Origin: Streptomyces sp. NBC_00358
GTDB lineage: Bacteria > Actinomycetota > Actinomycetes > Streptomycetales > Streptomycetaceae
Direction: 5' to 3'
Length of the DNA: 64,000 bases
Assembly (NCBI RefSeq): GCF_036099295.1
Contig: NZ_CP107976.1
Coordinates: forward strand, 4,154,001 to 4,218,000
Made by a program: the position numbers and the translations under genes. The notes beneath the pieces are model-generated. The model was not told the DNA's origin, did not search any database, and was given only the letters and a program-made list of their open reading frames with translations. Shown here piece after piece: positions 8,205-17,945 of the stretch. Numbering within the stretch: position 1 is the first letter of the stretch; each line of letters starts with the position of its first letter.

Positions 8205-9506
8205 TCAGGCCTTCGGGGCCACCTTCGACAGACCGTTGATGATGCGGTCCATCGCGTCGCCGCCCGTCGGGTCGGTGAGGTTCGCGAGCATCTTCAGCGT
8301 GAACTTCATCAGCATCGGGTGGCTCAGACCACGCTGGGTGGCGATCTTCATGACCTTCGGGTTGCCGATGAGCTTCACGAAGGCGCGGCCGAGGGTGTAG
8401 TAGCCGCCGTAGGTGTCCTTGAGAACGCGCGGGTAGCGCTGCAGGGCGAGTTCACGCTGGCCGGGCGTGGCCCGCGCGTGGGCCTGGACGATGACGTCGG
8501 CGACGATCTGGCCGGACTCCATGGCGTAGGCGATGCCCTCGCCGTTGAAGGGGTTCACCAGACCGCCGGCGTCACCCACCAGCAGCAGGCCCTTGGTGTA
8601 GTGGGGTTGACGGTTGAAGGCCATCGGGAGGGCGGCACCACGGATCGGGCCGGTCATGTTCTCCGGGGTGTAGCCCCAGTCCTCCGGCATCGAGGCGCAC
8701 CAGGCCTTCAGGACCTCGCGCCAGTCCAGCTCCTTGAAGGAGCCGGAGGTGTTGAGGACACCGAGGCCGACGTTCGAGGTGCCGTCGCCCATACCGAAGA
8801 TCCACCCGTAGCCGGGCAGCAGACGGTCCTCGGCTCCCCGGCGGTCCCACAGCTCCAGCCACGACTCCAGGTAGTCGTCCTCGTGACGCGGCGAGGTGAA
8901 GTACGTACGGACGGCGACGCCCATCGGACGGTCCTCGCGGCGGTGCAGGCCCATCGCGAGGGAGAGGCGGCTGGAGTTGCCGTCCGCCGCCACCACCAGC
9001 GGGGCGTGGAAGGTCACCTCCCGCTTCTCCTTGGAGTCGGCGTCGCCCAGCTTCGCGTGCACGCCGGTGATCCGTCCGGTGCGGTCGTCGACGATCGGTG
9101 CGCCGACATTGCAGCGCTCGTGCAGCCGGGCGCCCGCCTTCTGCGCCTGCCGCGCCAGTTGCTCGTCGAAGTCGTCCCGCTTGCGGACGAGCCCGTAGTC
9201 GGGGAAGGAGGCGAGATCCGGCCAGTCGAGCTGGAGACGTACACCGCCGCCGATGATGCGCAGGCCCTTGTTGCGGAGCCAGCCGGCTTCCTCGGAGATG
9301 TCGATGCCCATCGACACCAACTGCTTGGTGGCGCGCGGGGTCAGCCCGTCACCGCAGACCTTCTCGCGCGGGAAGGCGGTCTTCTCCAGGAGCAGGACGT
9401 CGAGCCCCGCCTTCGCCAGGTAGTAGGCGGTGGTGGAACCGGCTGGCCCGGCCCCGACGACGATGACGTCGGCGGTGTTTTCGGAGAGGGGTTGGGGCTC
9501 GGTCAC
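8205..9506 (-). CDS. Geranylgeranyl-reductase-family FAD oxidoreductase (MenJ-like candidate)
   Basis: A 433-residue flavoprotein. It has an N-terminal Rossmann motif (VIVVGAGPAGSTTA), a second FAD motif (LLVGDAGGLVNPFNGEGI, about residue 300) and the CGDGLTPRA segment typical of geranylgeranyl reductases. The family saturates isoprenoid double bonds. In mycobacteria the relative MenJ reduces one unit of the menaquinone side chain. With menG 1.2 kb away and mqn genes nearby, reduction of the menaquinone chain is a reasonable inference, but it is not proven; archaeal-type lipid reduction is less likely here. GTG 9506 follows a GGGGAGA; ATG 9557 would add 17 residues. Confidence 0.8.
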   Translation of the reverse strand: MTEPQPLSENTADVIVVGAGPAGSTTAYYLAKAGLDVLLLEKTAFPREKVCGDGLTPRATKQLVSMGIDISEEAGWLRNKGLRIIGGGVRLQLDWPDLASFPDYGLVRKRDDFDEQLARQAQKAGARLHERCNVGAPIVDDRTGRITGVHAKLGDADSKEKREVTFHAPLVVAADGNSSRLSLAMGLHRREDRPMGVAVRTYFTSPRHEDDYLESWLELWDRRGAEDRLLPGYGWIFGMGDGTSNVGLGVLNTSGSFKELDWREVLKAWCASMPEDWGYTPENMTGPIRGAALPMAFNRQPHYTKGLLLVGDAGGLVNPFNGEGIAYAMESGQIVADVIVQAHARATPGQRELALQRYPRVLKDTYGGYYTLGRAFVKLIGNPKVMKIATQRGLSHPMLMKFTLKMLANLTDPTGGDAMDRIINGLSKVAPKA

Positions 9507-9604
9507 GGCGGGGTCTCCCCAAGACTCGAAATCAACGTGCCGACGGGCACTGGACATGGGCAGTCTATGCAGCGGTACCGATCACCTGGCTGAAGGGCTG
9601 CCCC

Positions 9605-10111
9605 GTGAACCGAGCTCTCCCCGCTGTACGACTGCGCGTTCCCACCGACGAGGACGCTCTCGCCTGGCACCGGGTCTTCGACGACCCGGAGGTCATGGAG
9701 TTCCACGGGGGCCGCGCGGCGGAGCGGTCCGTCTACGAGGAGCTGACGGCACGCCAGCGGCGGCACGACGCTGAGCGCGGGTTCTGCCTGTGGACGATGG
9801 TCGGCCCCGGGGACGAGGTACTGGGCTTCACGGGCGCGCAGCCGTGGCCGCACGCCTGGGGGCCGGCCGGGCAGATCGAGATCGGCTGGCGGCTGGGGCG
9901 GGCGCACTGGGGCAAGGGATATGTCACGGCGGCGGCGCGGACCACCCTGGAGCGGGTCCGCGCGGCGGGCGTCACGGACGTCGTCGCGATGGTCGACGCG
10001 GCCAACACCCGTTCCATCGCGGTGACACAACGGCTCGGCATGGAGCTCGCCGAGCGGTTCACGCTGCCCTCCTCGGCGCAGGAGGGCCACCGCTACCGGC
10101 TGGCTCTCTGA
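9605..10111 (+). CDS. GNAT-family N-acetyltransferase (RimJ/RimL type)
   Basis: A 168-residue protein with the GNAT fold of the ribosomal-protein acetyltransferase type. Visible elements are the N-terminal LRVPTDEDALAWHRVF, the central strand IEIGWRLGRAHWGKGYVTAA (acetyl-CoA pyrophosphate-binding region) and NTRSIAVTQRLGME near the C-terminus. It starts with GTG and is transcribed away from the reductase gene across a 98-nt spacer. The substrate cannot be predicted; relatives acetylate protein N-termini, antibiotics or small amines. Confidence 0.85.
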   Translation: MNRALPAVRLRVPTDEDALAWHRVFDDPEVMEFHGGRAAERSVYEELTARQRRHDAERGFCLWTMVGPGDEVLGFTGAQPWPHAWGPAGQIEIGWRLGRAHWGKGYVTAAARTTLERVRAAGVTDVVAMVDAANTRSIAVTQRLGMELAERFTLPSSAQEGHRYRLAL

Positions 10112-10217
10112 AGAAGTCCGGGACCGGCCCGCCGTGCGGAGTCCGCCGGATCCCCGCACGGCTTCCGGAAGCACCCGGCCCAGGCTTACGCTTCCGGTAC
10201 CGCTGGGGGTGACGTCT

Positions 10218-10550
10218 GTGCGCATGACACCCAAGACACCCGAAGTGCGCGTACCGCGGCTCGTCGGTCTGATGGCCGTGGACGCGCGTGAGACGGCAGA
10301 GGCGCGCGGTGTGCTGCTCGCCGCGCCCGACCGGCCCGACTTCCATCGGACGGTCGTCGACTACGTCGTACGGCAGTTTCCGCAGCCCGGGGCCGAAGTG
10401 CCGCGCGGAGCGGTCGTCACCGTGTGGTTCGACCTCGGCGACGCGGAGGGCGGTGCCCGAGTGCGCGAACCGCGGCCGCCCCGCCCGCCGTCGGGCGGAC
10501 TGCGCCGCGAACTCGACGAGCCCGGCGACCCGTTCGAGTTGCTCAGGTAG
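10218..10550 (+). CDS. Small PASTA-domain protein
   Basis: About 110 residues containing one PASTA-like unit: VPRLVGLMAVDARETAE, then a variable loop and VDYVVRQFPQPGAEVPRG, VVTVWFD. PASTA domains bind peptidoglycan or beta-lactams in kinases and penicillin-binding proteins, but this protein has no signal peptide or membrane segment, so its copy probably acts inside the cell or by protein contacts. The start is uncertain: GTG 10218 sits after a G-rich site, with ATG 10224 as alternative. It is a free-standing single domain followed by a Pro/Arg-rich tail. Confidence 0.65.
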   Translation: MRMTPKTPEVRVPRLVGLMAVDARETAEARGVLLAAPDRPDFHRTVVDYVVRQFPQPGAEVPRGAVVTVWFDLGDAEGGARVREPRPPRPPSGGLRRELDEPGDPFELLR

Positions 10551-10625
10551 CCAGGCTTCCGGCAGAGAGGCGGGCGGGAACCCACGACGGCGCACAGCCC
10601 TGGCCCCCGGGGCCTCCGGGAGCCA

Positions 10626-10660
10626 CGAGGATCGGGCCGCCGGGCGCGAGGATCGGGCCG
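10626..10660. repeat. Two direct copies of a 14-mer between convergent genes
   Basis: CGAGGATCGGGCCG occurs at 10626-10639 and again at 10647-10660, a 21-nt period, between the stops of the PASTA gene and menG. It could form part of a termination structure but no clear hairpin with a U-tract is present. Confidence 0.5.
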
Positions 10661-10665
10661 GGGGC

Positions 10666-11361
10666 TCAGGCCTGCTTGTAGCCCCGGTGGAGGGCGACGA
10701 TGCCGCCCGTCAGGTTGCGCCAGGCCACCTTCGACCAGCCGGCCTTCTGCAGCCGCTCGGCCAGTTCCGCCTGGGTCGGCCACGCTCGGATGGACTCGGC
10801 GAGATAGACGTACGCGTCGGGGTTGGAGGAGGCGGCACGGGCGACCGGGGGCAGCGCGCGCATCAGGTACTCGGTGTAGACCGTGCGGAACGGCGCCCAG
10901 GTGGGGTGCGAGAACTCGCAGATCACGACGCGCCCGCCGGGCTTCGTCACCCGGTACAGCTCGCGGAGCGCGGTGTCGGTGTCCTGCACGTTGCGCAGCC
11001 CGAAGGAGATCGTCACGGCGTCGAACGTGTCGTCCTTGAACGGCAGTCTGGTCGCGTCACCGGCCGTCAGCGGCAGCCAGGGGTGGTTCCGCTTGCCGAC
11101 GCGGAGCATCCCGAGCGAGAAGTCGCAGGGGACGACGTACGCGCCGGTGCGGGCGAAGGGGAGGGACGAGGTCGCGGTACCGGCGGCGAGGTCCAGGACC
11201 TTCTGTGCGGGGCGCGCGTCGACCGCCTTCGCGACCTCCTTGCGCCACACCCGGTCCTGGCCGAGCGACAGCAGGTCGTTCGTCAGGTCGTACCGTTCCG
11301 CCACGTCGTCGAACATCGAGGCGACTTCGTGCGGCTGCTTGTCCAGGGATGCGCGGGTCAC
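10666..11361 (-). CDS. menG: Demethylmenaquinone methyltransferase
   Basis: A 231-residue class I SAM-dependent methyltransferase of the UbiE/MenG family, which makes the last step of menaquinone synthesis by methylating the naphthoquinone ring. Visible motifs are the N-terminal VASMFDDVAERYDLTND signature, the SAM-binding VLDLAAGTATSSL and GLRNVQD further on. The GTG at 11361 gives the family's normal N-terminus and length. Streptomyces contain no ubiquinone, so MenG rather than UbiE activity is expected. Confidence 0.93.
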   Translation of the reverse strand: MTRASLDKQPHEVASMFDDVAERYDLTNDLLSLGQDRVWRKEVAKAVDARPAQKVLDLAAGTATSSLPFARTGAYVVPCDFSLGMLRVGKRNHPWLPLTAGDATRLPFKDDTFDAVTISFGLRNVQDTDTALRELYRVTKPGGRVVICEFSHPTWAPFRTVYTEYLMRALPPVARAASSNPDAYVYLAESIRAWPTQAELAERLQKAGWSKVAWRNLTGGIVALHRGYKQA

Positions 11362-11633
11362 GGTCCCATTGTGGCAGTACGGGCCGGAGGACTCTCCGGC
11401 GCCCGGCCGCAGAATCGGGCGCGGTCGCGGGCGCCCGCCCCGGGCCTGGTTCCTCGCGCGGGTCGAAGGCCGCCTTCCGCACACGTGGAAGAGCGCCGCA
11501 CCCGTCCCCGTGAACCGTGGGGAGGGTGCGGCGCTGCCCGGCGGCGCGGGTGTCCACCGCCCGCCGATCGGGGTCCGCGGCCGGCCGTGGGCCACCGCGG
11601 GCACTACGACGGACTACGGCGTACTACGACGGG

Positions 11634-13157
11634 CTACGGGGTCTCGGTGAACAGCGCGACGACCCTGTGGTCGGCGTTCATGGTGATCCGGTAGCTCGGC
11701 GTGGTGACGTTCTGGAGTACGCCGTCGACCTCCCAGCCGGCGAACTGGAATCCGCCGTTGGGGGTGGCGGTGACGGTGACCACCGAACCGGGGTCGTACG
11801 GGCCGTACTCGCTGGGCTTGACGCTGCCTCCGGCGACGGGGCTGGTGGCCAGGTCGAGAGAGACACGGTTGGTGACGGTCGAGGCGCGGTAGCCGGCCAG
11901 GAACTCGGCGGCCTGTGTCGCGACGGCGGCGTTGTTGTTGTCCGCGTCACCGAGGGCCTGGCCGTTGAGCAGGTTCTCCGTGTTGGAGTACTGGTTGACG
12001 ACCTGGCACCGCAGGGTGCAGGCGCTGGAGTAGGCCATGATCGTGTGGTGCCGCTGGTCGGGGGTGACCCAGCCGTAGTTGAAGGTGCCCACGGGAGTCG
12101 TTCCCCCCTGGTTCACCACCGTCTTGCGGTCGTGCATCAGACCGAAGTTGTGGCCGATCTCGTGCGCGAGGTTCTCCCACCCGGTGATGGAGTAGGCGCT
12201 GGTGACCGAGAAGGCGTCGTTGTCGGTCGCCGGGCCCGCCGGGTTGGGCAGGTCGGCCTGCCCGGAGCTGTCCTCCGGGGGGATGGCGGCGACGAGCGCC
12301 ACCAGGTCGGCGCCGAATGCCTCCCGCTGGGCGGCGGCCGTGGCGCCGAGGGTCAGGTTCGCGGGGTTGCTGATCCTGCTCAGCAGGGTTCCGGCGTTCT
12401 CGCGGGGCACGCCCGTGGCCTGGGTCTGGTACGAGTGGACGACGTGGACGCTGGCAGGCACCCCGCTCGTCGCGAGCGCCCTGTTGAGCTGGTTCACGCC
12501 GTAGTTGATCCGGCCCTGGACCGCCCCGACGCTGCCGAGTTCGGTGACGGTGGCCGGGGTGTAGGCGACGACGATGTCGATGGCCGCGGGGTTGTCGGGG
12601 GTGGCGACCCGCAGACCCGGCTTGTGGGGCTTGTGGGACCTGCTCGGCGGCAGGGTCACCGTGTCGACACCCTGTCCGCTCGGGGGCAGCTTCAGGGTGT
12701 CGATCTCCTGGAGCAGGTATCGGCCCGGACGCTTGGCCAACGGCGAGTACTGGTACTCGAGAGAGCCGACCTCGATCTCGCCGGAGAGGGTGACCGGCCC
12801 GGCGGTGCAGGCTCCGATGACGGACACGGCGATGGTGTTCTCGGGATGTCCGGGGTCGTGACCGGCCCAGAACACCGTGCCGTCCGCCTCCAGGCTCTTG
12901 AAGTCCTCGACCGCCGTGAAGCCCTTGCCGTGGGCGAAGAGGGGGAACGTGCGGCGCTCGGGCTTCCCGTCCTGCTCCTCACGGCACAGCGAACGGAACT
13001 CCCGGGGATCCGTTCGCTGCACGGCGCTGCGCTTCACCCAGGGCTCGTGGCCGTGTCCTCCGACGGCTCCGGCTGCGGCAGGGGTGTTCACGGCCAGTGC
13101 GAGGGCGGCGGTGAGGGCGGTCGCCGCGGTGGAGGCGGCGAACAGGGAACGACGCAT
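11634..13157 (-). CDS. Secreted zinc metalloprotease (reprolysin-like) with C-terminal InlB-type repeat domain
   Basis: A 507-residue exported protease. It has a signal peptide (MRRSLFAAST..., AAAGA cleavage region), a propeptide-like segment to about residue 180, and a metzincin catalytic domain. The catalytic motif HEIGHNFGLMHD (HExxHxxGxxH) is followed by the Met-turn TIMAYSS. The last 70 or so residues (GGSVKPS... WEVDGV... VVALF) resemble the small beta-rich bacterial repeat found in InlB-like surface proteins. Substrate is unknown. The ATG at 13157 gives a clean signal peptide; an upstream start would destroy it. It shares direction with menG but is 272 nt away and probably separate. 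Confidence 0.86.
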   Translation of the reverse strand: MRRSLFAASTAATALTAALALAVNTPAAAGAVGGHGHEPWVKRSAVQRTDPREFRSLCREEQDGKPERRTFPLFAHGKGFTAVEDFKSLEADGTVFWAGHDPGHPENTIAVSVIGACTAGPVTLSGEIEVGSLEYQYSPLAKRPGRYLLQEIDTLKLPPSGQGVDTVTLPPSRSHKPHKPGLRVATPDNPAAIDIVVAYTPATVTELGSVGAVQGRINYGVNQLNRALATSGVPASVHVVHSYQTQATGVPRENAGTLLSRISNPANLTLGATAAAQREAFGADLVALVAAIPPEDSSGQADLPNPAGPATDNDAFSVTSAYSITGWENLAHEIGHNFGLMHDRKTVVNQGGTTPVGTFNYGWVTPDQRHHTIMAYSSACTLRCQVVNQYSNTENLLNGQALGDADNNNAAVATQAAEFLAGYRASTVTNRVSLDLATSPVAGGSVKPSEYGPYDPGSVVTVTATPNGGFQFAGWEVDGVLQNVTTPSYRITMNADHRVVALFTETP

Positions 13158-13351
13158 GAGAAACGTCAGCCTCTCTGTGGGGGTTTCTCCCCATGCTCCG
13201 TAACCAAGATCGCGGCCGGGATGTTGTACACGTCCCCGCGCGGCCAACCGGGGCCAGGTTCACTCGGATACCGGCCCGGCCGGGCCCGGTCGGCCCCTCC
13301 CGGCATGCGGCCGCCGGGGCCGGCCCGCGTCGGCGGCGCGTCGGGCCGTCG

Positions 13352-14752
13352 TCACGGCAGAAGCCTGGGCTTCTTACGGGCGGCCACGTCCTCCACCCAG
13401 CCGAACAGCGGGATCGCGATCCAGATCAGCACCCAGCCGATGGCGAACATGAACCACTGGCTCTCCAGCGGCAGCCACTTCTCGAAGGCCGGCACCTTCC
13501 AGAACTGGTCGATCAGCGGGACCGCCAGAACCAGCGCGATCTCGTGCCAGAGGTAGATCGTCACCGCCCGCCCATTGAAGATCGTCACCGTCCGGTCGAG
13601 CCGCTTGAAGCGGGCGAGCCAGGCGAAGTCGACGTCGTAGTACGCCTTGAAATACATGAGCAGCGCCACGAAGCCCGCCGACCAGAAGGCCTGCGCGAGC
13701 GGGACCTCGTCCAGGTCGTAGGTGCCGAACTCCGCCTGGTGCGCGAGGGCGTACCAGCCGCCGTACGCGAGGGCGGCCAGGGCTGCGAGGACCACCGCGG
13801 CCGGCTTCAGCCGCTGGAGAACGCCCTCGCGGTGCGCGAAGCCGACGAGCCAGCAGAAGAGGTAGGTGGCGAGGTCCGTCAGGGCGCTGCCGAAGCGGTC
13901 GTACGACGGCTGCCAGCCGTACTGGAAGACCACGATCGGGACGAGGGAGAGGAGCAGGACCGGAATCGGGGCCTTGCGGAAGACCTTCAGGAGCAGGGGG
14001 GAGAGCAGGACGAACCAGAGGTACGTGCGCAGGTACCAGAGGATCTCCCAGGCCTCTACGCCCCATTGGTTGCCCGGCGGATCGCCGACCGGGACGATCC
14101 AGAACACGATCTGCCAGCCCGGCATCCAGCCGTGGATCATCATCGCCACCACGACGAAGACGCCCCAGAACCAGAACGGCGGCAGCAGTCGCCTCATCCG
14201 GCTTCCGACCACCTTGAGCGCGGGGCGTTCCAGGGACTTGGCCATCAGCGTGCCGGCGAGCGCGAACATCACGCCCATCGACGGGAAGACCATGCCCGCC
14301 CAGGCCCAGCCGAAGGTGTGGTAGGTGACCACGCGGACCAGGGCGACGGCGCGCAGGGCGTCGAAATAGCGGTCGCGGCTCCCCGATCTCCCCTTCGGGG
14401 CAGGCTCGGCCGTCCCGACCCGCTCGGCCGCCTCAGGCGGACCGGGGACCGAGGTACCTGAATCGGCCCGAGAGGCCGCCTCAGGCTCCCCGCCATCGAC
14501 AGCCGGGCGCACCGCCGTCGTGAACGCCCCCGGCTCCTCGGGCACGTACGGCCACTGATCCTCGTACGGAGTCGGCTGCGGGTACGGAGTCGGCTGCGCG
14601 TAGTGCTGCGGGTACCCGGAGTCCTCCCCACCGTACTCCGGATAGCCCTGGTATCCCTGGTGTCCCCCGTACCCCTGGTTTCCCGGGTGGGCCTCATATC
14701 CCGGATACGCCTGCTGTCCGTACTGTCCCTGCTGTTCCGCGCCCCAGGTCAT
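13352..14752 (-). CDS. Membrane acyltransferase (acyltransferase-3/OafA-like)
   Basis: A 466-residue integral membrane protein. The first 130 or so residues are a low-complexity Gly/Tyr/Gln/Pro tract on the cytoplasmic side. About ten hydrophobic helices follow, beginning with RYFDALRAVALVRVVTYH, where the His after the first helix is the expected catalytic residue of the family. Such enzymes put acetyl or other acyl groups on sugars of exported polysaccharides. Its ATG directly abuts the stop (TAGATG) of the deacetylase/glycosyltransferase gene, so it most likely modifies that gene's product. Confidence 0.85.
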   Translation of the reverse strand: MTWGAEQQGQYGQQAYPGYEAHPGNQGYGGHQGYQGYPEYGGEDSGYPQHYAQPTPYPQPTPYEDQWPYVPEEPGAFTTAVRPAVDGGEPEAASRADSGTSVPGPPEAAERVGTAEPAPKGRSGSRDRYFDALRAVALVRVVTYHTFGWAWAGMVFPSMGVMFALAGTLMAKSLERPALKVVGSRMRRLLPPFWFWGVFVVVAMMIHGWMPGWQIVFWIVPVGDPPGNQWGVEAWEILWYLRTYLWFVLLSPLLLKVFRKAPIPVLLLSLVPIVVFQYGWQPSYDRFGSALTDLATYLFCWLVGFAHREGVLQRLKPAAVVLAALAALAYGGWYALAHQAEFGTYDLDEVPLAQAFWSAGFVALLMYFKAYYDVDFAWLARFKRLDRTVTIFNGRAVTIYLWHEIALVLAVPLIDQFWKVPAFEKWLPLESQWFMFAIGWVLIWIAIPLFGWVEDVAARKKPRLLP

Positions 14753-17176
14753 CTAGCTCACTCCTGCCGGGGTTCCGACCTCGCCCGTGCGTTTGAGCTT
14801 CTGCCAGCGGAGGCGACCGCCGGTCAGGGCCGTGACGCAGGAGTGGATCAGAACCAGATACATCATCTGGCGGTACGCGAGTTGCTGCAGCGGCAGCATC
14901 GCGAGGTAGCGGTACTTCTCCCGGTCGAGCCGGAACGCGTAGGCGGCGCAGATCAGTTGGACCGCGAGGACGGCCAGCCAGGCGAGGAGCGCGGCCCGGA
15001 AGTCGACGAAGATCATCGAGTAGGCGGTGAACACGTCGATGAGCGGCGCGAACACCGGCGTGACGATCTGGAAGAGCACCACCAGCGGCATGCCCACCCG
15101 GCCGAAGCGGCCCGAAGGACCGCTGTCCGTCAGGGACTTGCGGTGCTTCCACAGCGCCTGCATGGTTCCGTAGCTCCAGCGGTAGCGCTGCGACCAAAGC
15201 TGCTTGAGCGAACCGGGCGCCTCCGTCCATGCCTTGGCGTGCTCCTGGTAGACGACCCGCCACCCCGCCCGGTGCAGGGCGATGGTGATGTCGGTGTCCT
15301 CGGCGAGCGTGTCCTCGCTCATTCCGCCGGCCTCCAGCACCGCGTCCCGGCGGAACCCGCCGATCGCGCCGGGGATGGTGGGCATGCAGCGCAGCAGGTC
15401 GTACATGCGGCGGTCGAGGTTGAAGCCCATCACGTACTCGATGTGCTGCCAGGCGCCGATCAGGGTGTCGCGATTGCCGACCTTGGCGTTGCCCGCGACC
15501 GCTCCGATCCCCGGGTCGGCGAAGGGCTGCACGAGCTGGTGCACGGCGTCCGGCTCGAAGACGGTGTCGCCGTCCATCATCACGACGATGTCGTGACGGG
15601 CTTCGCGGACACCGTTGTTGAGCGCGGCGGGCTTGCCCGCGTTCTCCTGCCGGATGACGCGGACGTTCGGCATCCCGAGCGACTCGGCGATCTCGGACGT
15701 GTTGTCCTCGGAACCGTCGTCGACCACGATGATCTCGATCGGATGCGTGCTTCTCGCCAGCGACTTCAGGGTGTTGGCGATGCACTCCTTCTCGTTGTAC
15801 GCGGGCACGATCACGGTCACCGGCCGGGTGACCGTGGGCCCCCAGCTGAACTTCCCGCCCCGGCTGCTTCTGCGGTCGCGGTTGCGGTTGCGGTTTCGCT
15901 GCCGGTAGTGACGGCGGGCGAGGACCAGCATCATCCCGAACCGGCCCATGACGGCGACGCCGACGACGACGAGGAACCAGGACAGCGCCGGTACGACCCA
16001 CTCGGCGACCGCCACGGCGTAGACGAGCGCCTTGCCCTCGTAGAGGGTCGCGCCGGTGGCCTTCCGCTGGGCGGCCTGCGCGGCTCCGCCCGTGGTGCCG
16101 TTCGTGGTGCCGCCGGCCGCCGAACCGGGTGCCGTCTGCCGCCCGTTCGCCCGTTGCCCGCTCCCCTGCTGCCCGTTCCCCTGCTGCCCGTTCCCCTGCT
16201 GCCCTGGAGGCAGGGTCGAGCCGGTGGCTGAACCGGTGGCCGAACCCGTGGCCGTTCCGGTGCCGCCGGTCCGGGACCCGGCCTGGGCGGCGGCCCGGCC
16301 CAGTTCGGCCTGGGCGCCGCTGACCGTGGTGAAGGTGTAGCCCTTCGCCTTCATCTTCTTGATGTAGGCGCCGAGCGCCGCGACCGTCTGCGAGCGGTCG
16401 CCGCCCGCGTCGTGCATGAGGACGATGGCGCCCTTGTTCTTCTTCGGCGTCGCCCACTGGACGATCTTCGAGACGCCCGGCTTCTTCCAGTCGTCGCTGT
16501 CGGTGTCGACGAAGACGCTGGTGTAGCCGAGGCCGCCGAGCTCCTTGTAGACGGGCCAGCTGTAGTTGTCGACGGCGCTGATCTCCGACGAGTACGGGGC
16601 ACGGAACAGCGTGGTGGTGATGCCGGCCGCGCCCGCGAGGGCCAACTGTGTCTGCTTCAGCTCGCGTTGGAGGCGTGCGGTGCTCTGGTACGAGAGGTCG
16701 ACATGGGTGAACGTGTGGATGCCGACCTCGTTGCCCTGGTCCACCAGGGTCTTCACCACGTCCGGGTAGCGGGAGACCATCGAGCCGACCAGGAAGAAGG
16801 TGGCCTCGACGTCGTTCTCCTCCAGGACCTTGAGGACTTCGGGCGTCCAGTTCGCGGTGGGCCCGTCGTCGAAGGTCAGCACGATGGTCTTCTTCGGCAC
16901 GGACTGCGTCTTCGCGACCCCGCCGGAGAAGCTCAGGATGGGCCCGCCGTCGAGGATCTTCTGGGGGACCTTGTCGTAGGCCGCGCCGTCGCGCACCCGT
17001 GCGTCGTTGCCGATCTCGGAGCGCAGATAGCCGTCGAGCAGCATCACACTGGTGAGCGCCAGCAGGAGGAGCAGGGCGAGGATGACACGTGGTTTCTGCA
17101 GCGCCGCGGCCTTGCCGGCGGCCCGCTCCATAGTGGAGGGGGCACGCCTGCGGCCACGCGTGGGCGTCGTCGTCAT
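14753..17176 (-). CDS. Bifunctional polysaccharide deacetylase / processive family-2 glycosyltransferase
   Basis: An 807-residue fusion of two enzymes. After an N-terminal membrane helix (about residues 30-50), an extracellular NodB/CE4 deacetylase shows TFDDGP, HTFTH, RAPYSS and LMHDAGG. A Gly/Gln/Asn repeat linker (GNGQQ units) leads to further membrane helices and a GT2 domain with VVDDGS, the DGD (DxD), AEDTD and QRYRW motifs of processive synthases such as chitin, PNAG and cellulose synthase. The likely product is a beta-linked N-acetylglucosamine-type polymer made inside and trimmed outside. MatB of S. coelicolor has the same architecture. ATG 17176 follows GGGGAGG. Confidence 0.88.
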   Translation of the reverse strand: MTTTPTRGRRRAPSTMERAAGKAAALQKPRVILALLLLLALTSVMLLDGYLRSEIGNDARVRDGAAYDKVPQKILDGGPILSFSGGVAKTQSVPKKTIVLTFDDGPTANWTPEVLKVLEENDVEATFFLVGSMVSRYPDVVKTLVDQGNEVGIHTFTHVDLSYQSTARLQRELKQTQLALAGAAGITTTLFRAPYSSEISAVDNYSWPVYKELGGLGYTSVFVDTDSDDWKKPGVSKIVQWATPKKNKGAIVLMHDAGGDRSQTVAALGAYIKKMKAKGYTFTTVSGAQAELGRAAAQAGSRTGGTGTATGSATGSATGSTLPPGQQGNGQQGNGQQGSGQRANGRQTAPGSAAGGTTNGTTGGAAQAAQRKATGATLYEGKALVYAVAVAEWVVPALSWFLVVVGVAVMGRFGMMLVLARRHYRQRNRNRNRDRRSSRGGKFSWGPTVTRPVTVIVPAYNEKECIANTLKSLARSTHPIEIIVVDDGSEDNTSEIAESLGMPNVRVIRQENAGKPAALNNGVREARHDIVVMMDGDTVFEPDAVHQLVQPFADPGIGAVAGNAKVGNRDTLIGAWQHIEYVMGFNLDRRMYDLLRCMPTIPGAIGGFRRDAVLEAGGMSEDTLAEDTDITIALHRAGWRVVYQEHAKAWTEAPGSLKQLWSQRYRWSYGTMQALWKHRKSLTDSGPSGRFGRVGMPLVVLFQIVTPVFAPLIDVFTAYSMIFVDFRAALLAWLAVLAVQLICAAYAFRLDREKYRYLAMLPLQQLAYRQMMYLVLIHSCVTALTGGRLRWQKLKRTGEVGTPAGVS

Positions 17177-17195
17177 GAGTGTGGGCACCTCCCCG

Positions 17196-17627
17196 TCAGT
17201 TGGCGCCGGTGGAGGCGGACGCCCCCGCGGTTGTCGCGGCCCCGGAGGAGCGCGCGGACCCGGTGGGCCGGCCCGACCGCGGGGTGCCGGTGGGCGCTCC
17301 GTCCGGGGCCCCGCCGGGGATGCCGCTGGGAGCGATGCCGCCCTGCTGCAGGCCGTAGCCACCGCCGGGTACGGAACCGGCCCGGCCGCCGTCGAAGGGG
17401 AGGAGCGAGGACGGCGTCAGCGAGGTGCCCCAGCCCATGAAGGCCATACCGAGCACGACGGCGTAGCCGAGGCAGACGACGCCGACGAGCATGCCGATTC
17501 TGCTGAGCAGGCGGGCGCGGCGCCCGGAGTTGTCAACGAACACGGGGCCGTCCACGGCCCCGCTACCGCGTTTGCGGCGGTGGCCGCGCACCTGGGCTTG
17601 GTTTTCGATGGCGGACTCGGATTGCAT
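17196..17627 (-). CDS. Small membrane protein, first gene of the polysaccharide operon
   Basis: A 143-residue protein with a basic cytoplasmic N-terminus, one clear membrane helix (about residues 45-67, IGMLVGVVCLGYAVVLGMAF) and a long Gly/Pro/Ser/Thr-rich outer tail. It is 19 nt upstream of the deacetylase/glycosyltransferase and reads the same way. Family unrecognised. An accessory or assembly role for the synthase is an inference from position only. Confidence 0.7.
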   Translation of the reverse strand: MQSESAIENQAQVRGHRRKRGSGAVDGPVFVDNSGRRARLLSRIGMLVGVVCLGYAVVLGMAFMGWGTSLTPSSLLPFDGGRAGSVPGGGYGLQQGGIAPSGIPGGAPDGAPTGTPRSGRPTGSARSSGAATTAGASASTGAN

Positions 17628-17945
17628 TCCCCAGACGGTAGGACGCGTTTATGTGTCAAAAACTCTGCTTACCGTGTGAACGGCCCATGAGGGATGCCTC
17701 AGACTGTATTTTCACTATGAGAATCAAAGAACGCCCGCACAGCTCAGCCCTGATGGATATGGAAGTTATGCACCATTTCAAAGCCCGAAACATCCCCTTT
17801 GTCGCCACTCTCCCTCTCGTTTCTCATGCGTGATCCTCATTCGGCATTCCGGTCGGGATGTGACACATTTCCAGTCGGGAAACGACCGTTTGTTTCCGTG
17901 CTGAGACAGAAATCACGAGAGCTCACGAGAGCGGGTGCGTGCACA
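17628..17945. other. AT-rich divergent intergenic region
   Basis: A 318-nt spacer between the polysaccharide operon and the GH18-like gene. It is noticeably more AT-rich than the rest of the window (17640-17830) and should hold both divergent promoters. I see no gene or well-formed palindrome in it. Confidence 0.5.

Noticed and set aside
10288..11694. Plus-strand 468-codon frame across the PASTA gene end and menG
   Set aside because: It opposes menG, which has intact motifs. Composition is Arg/Pro-rich noise.
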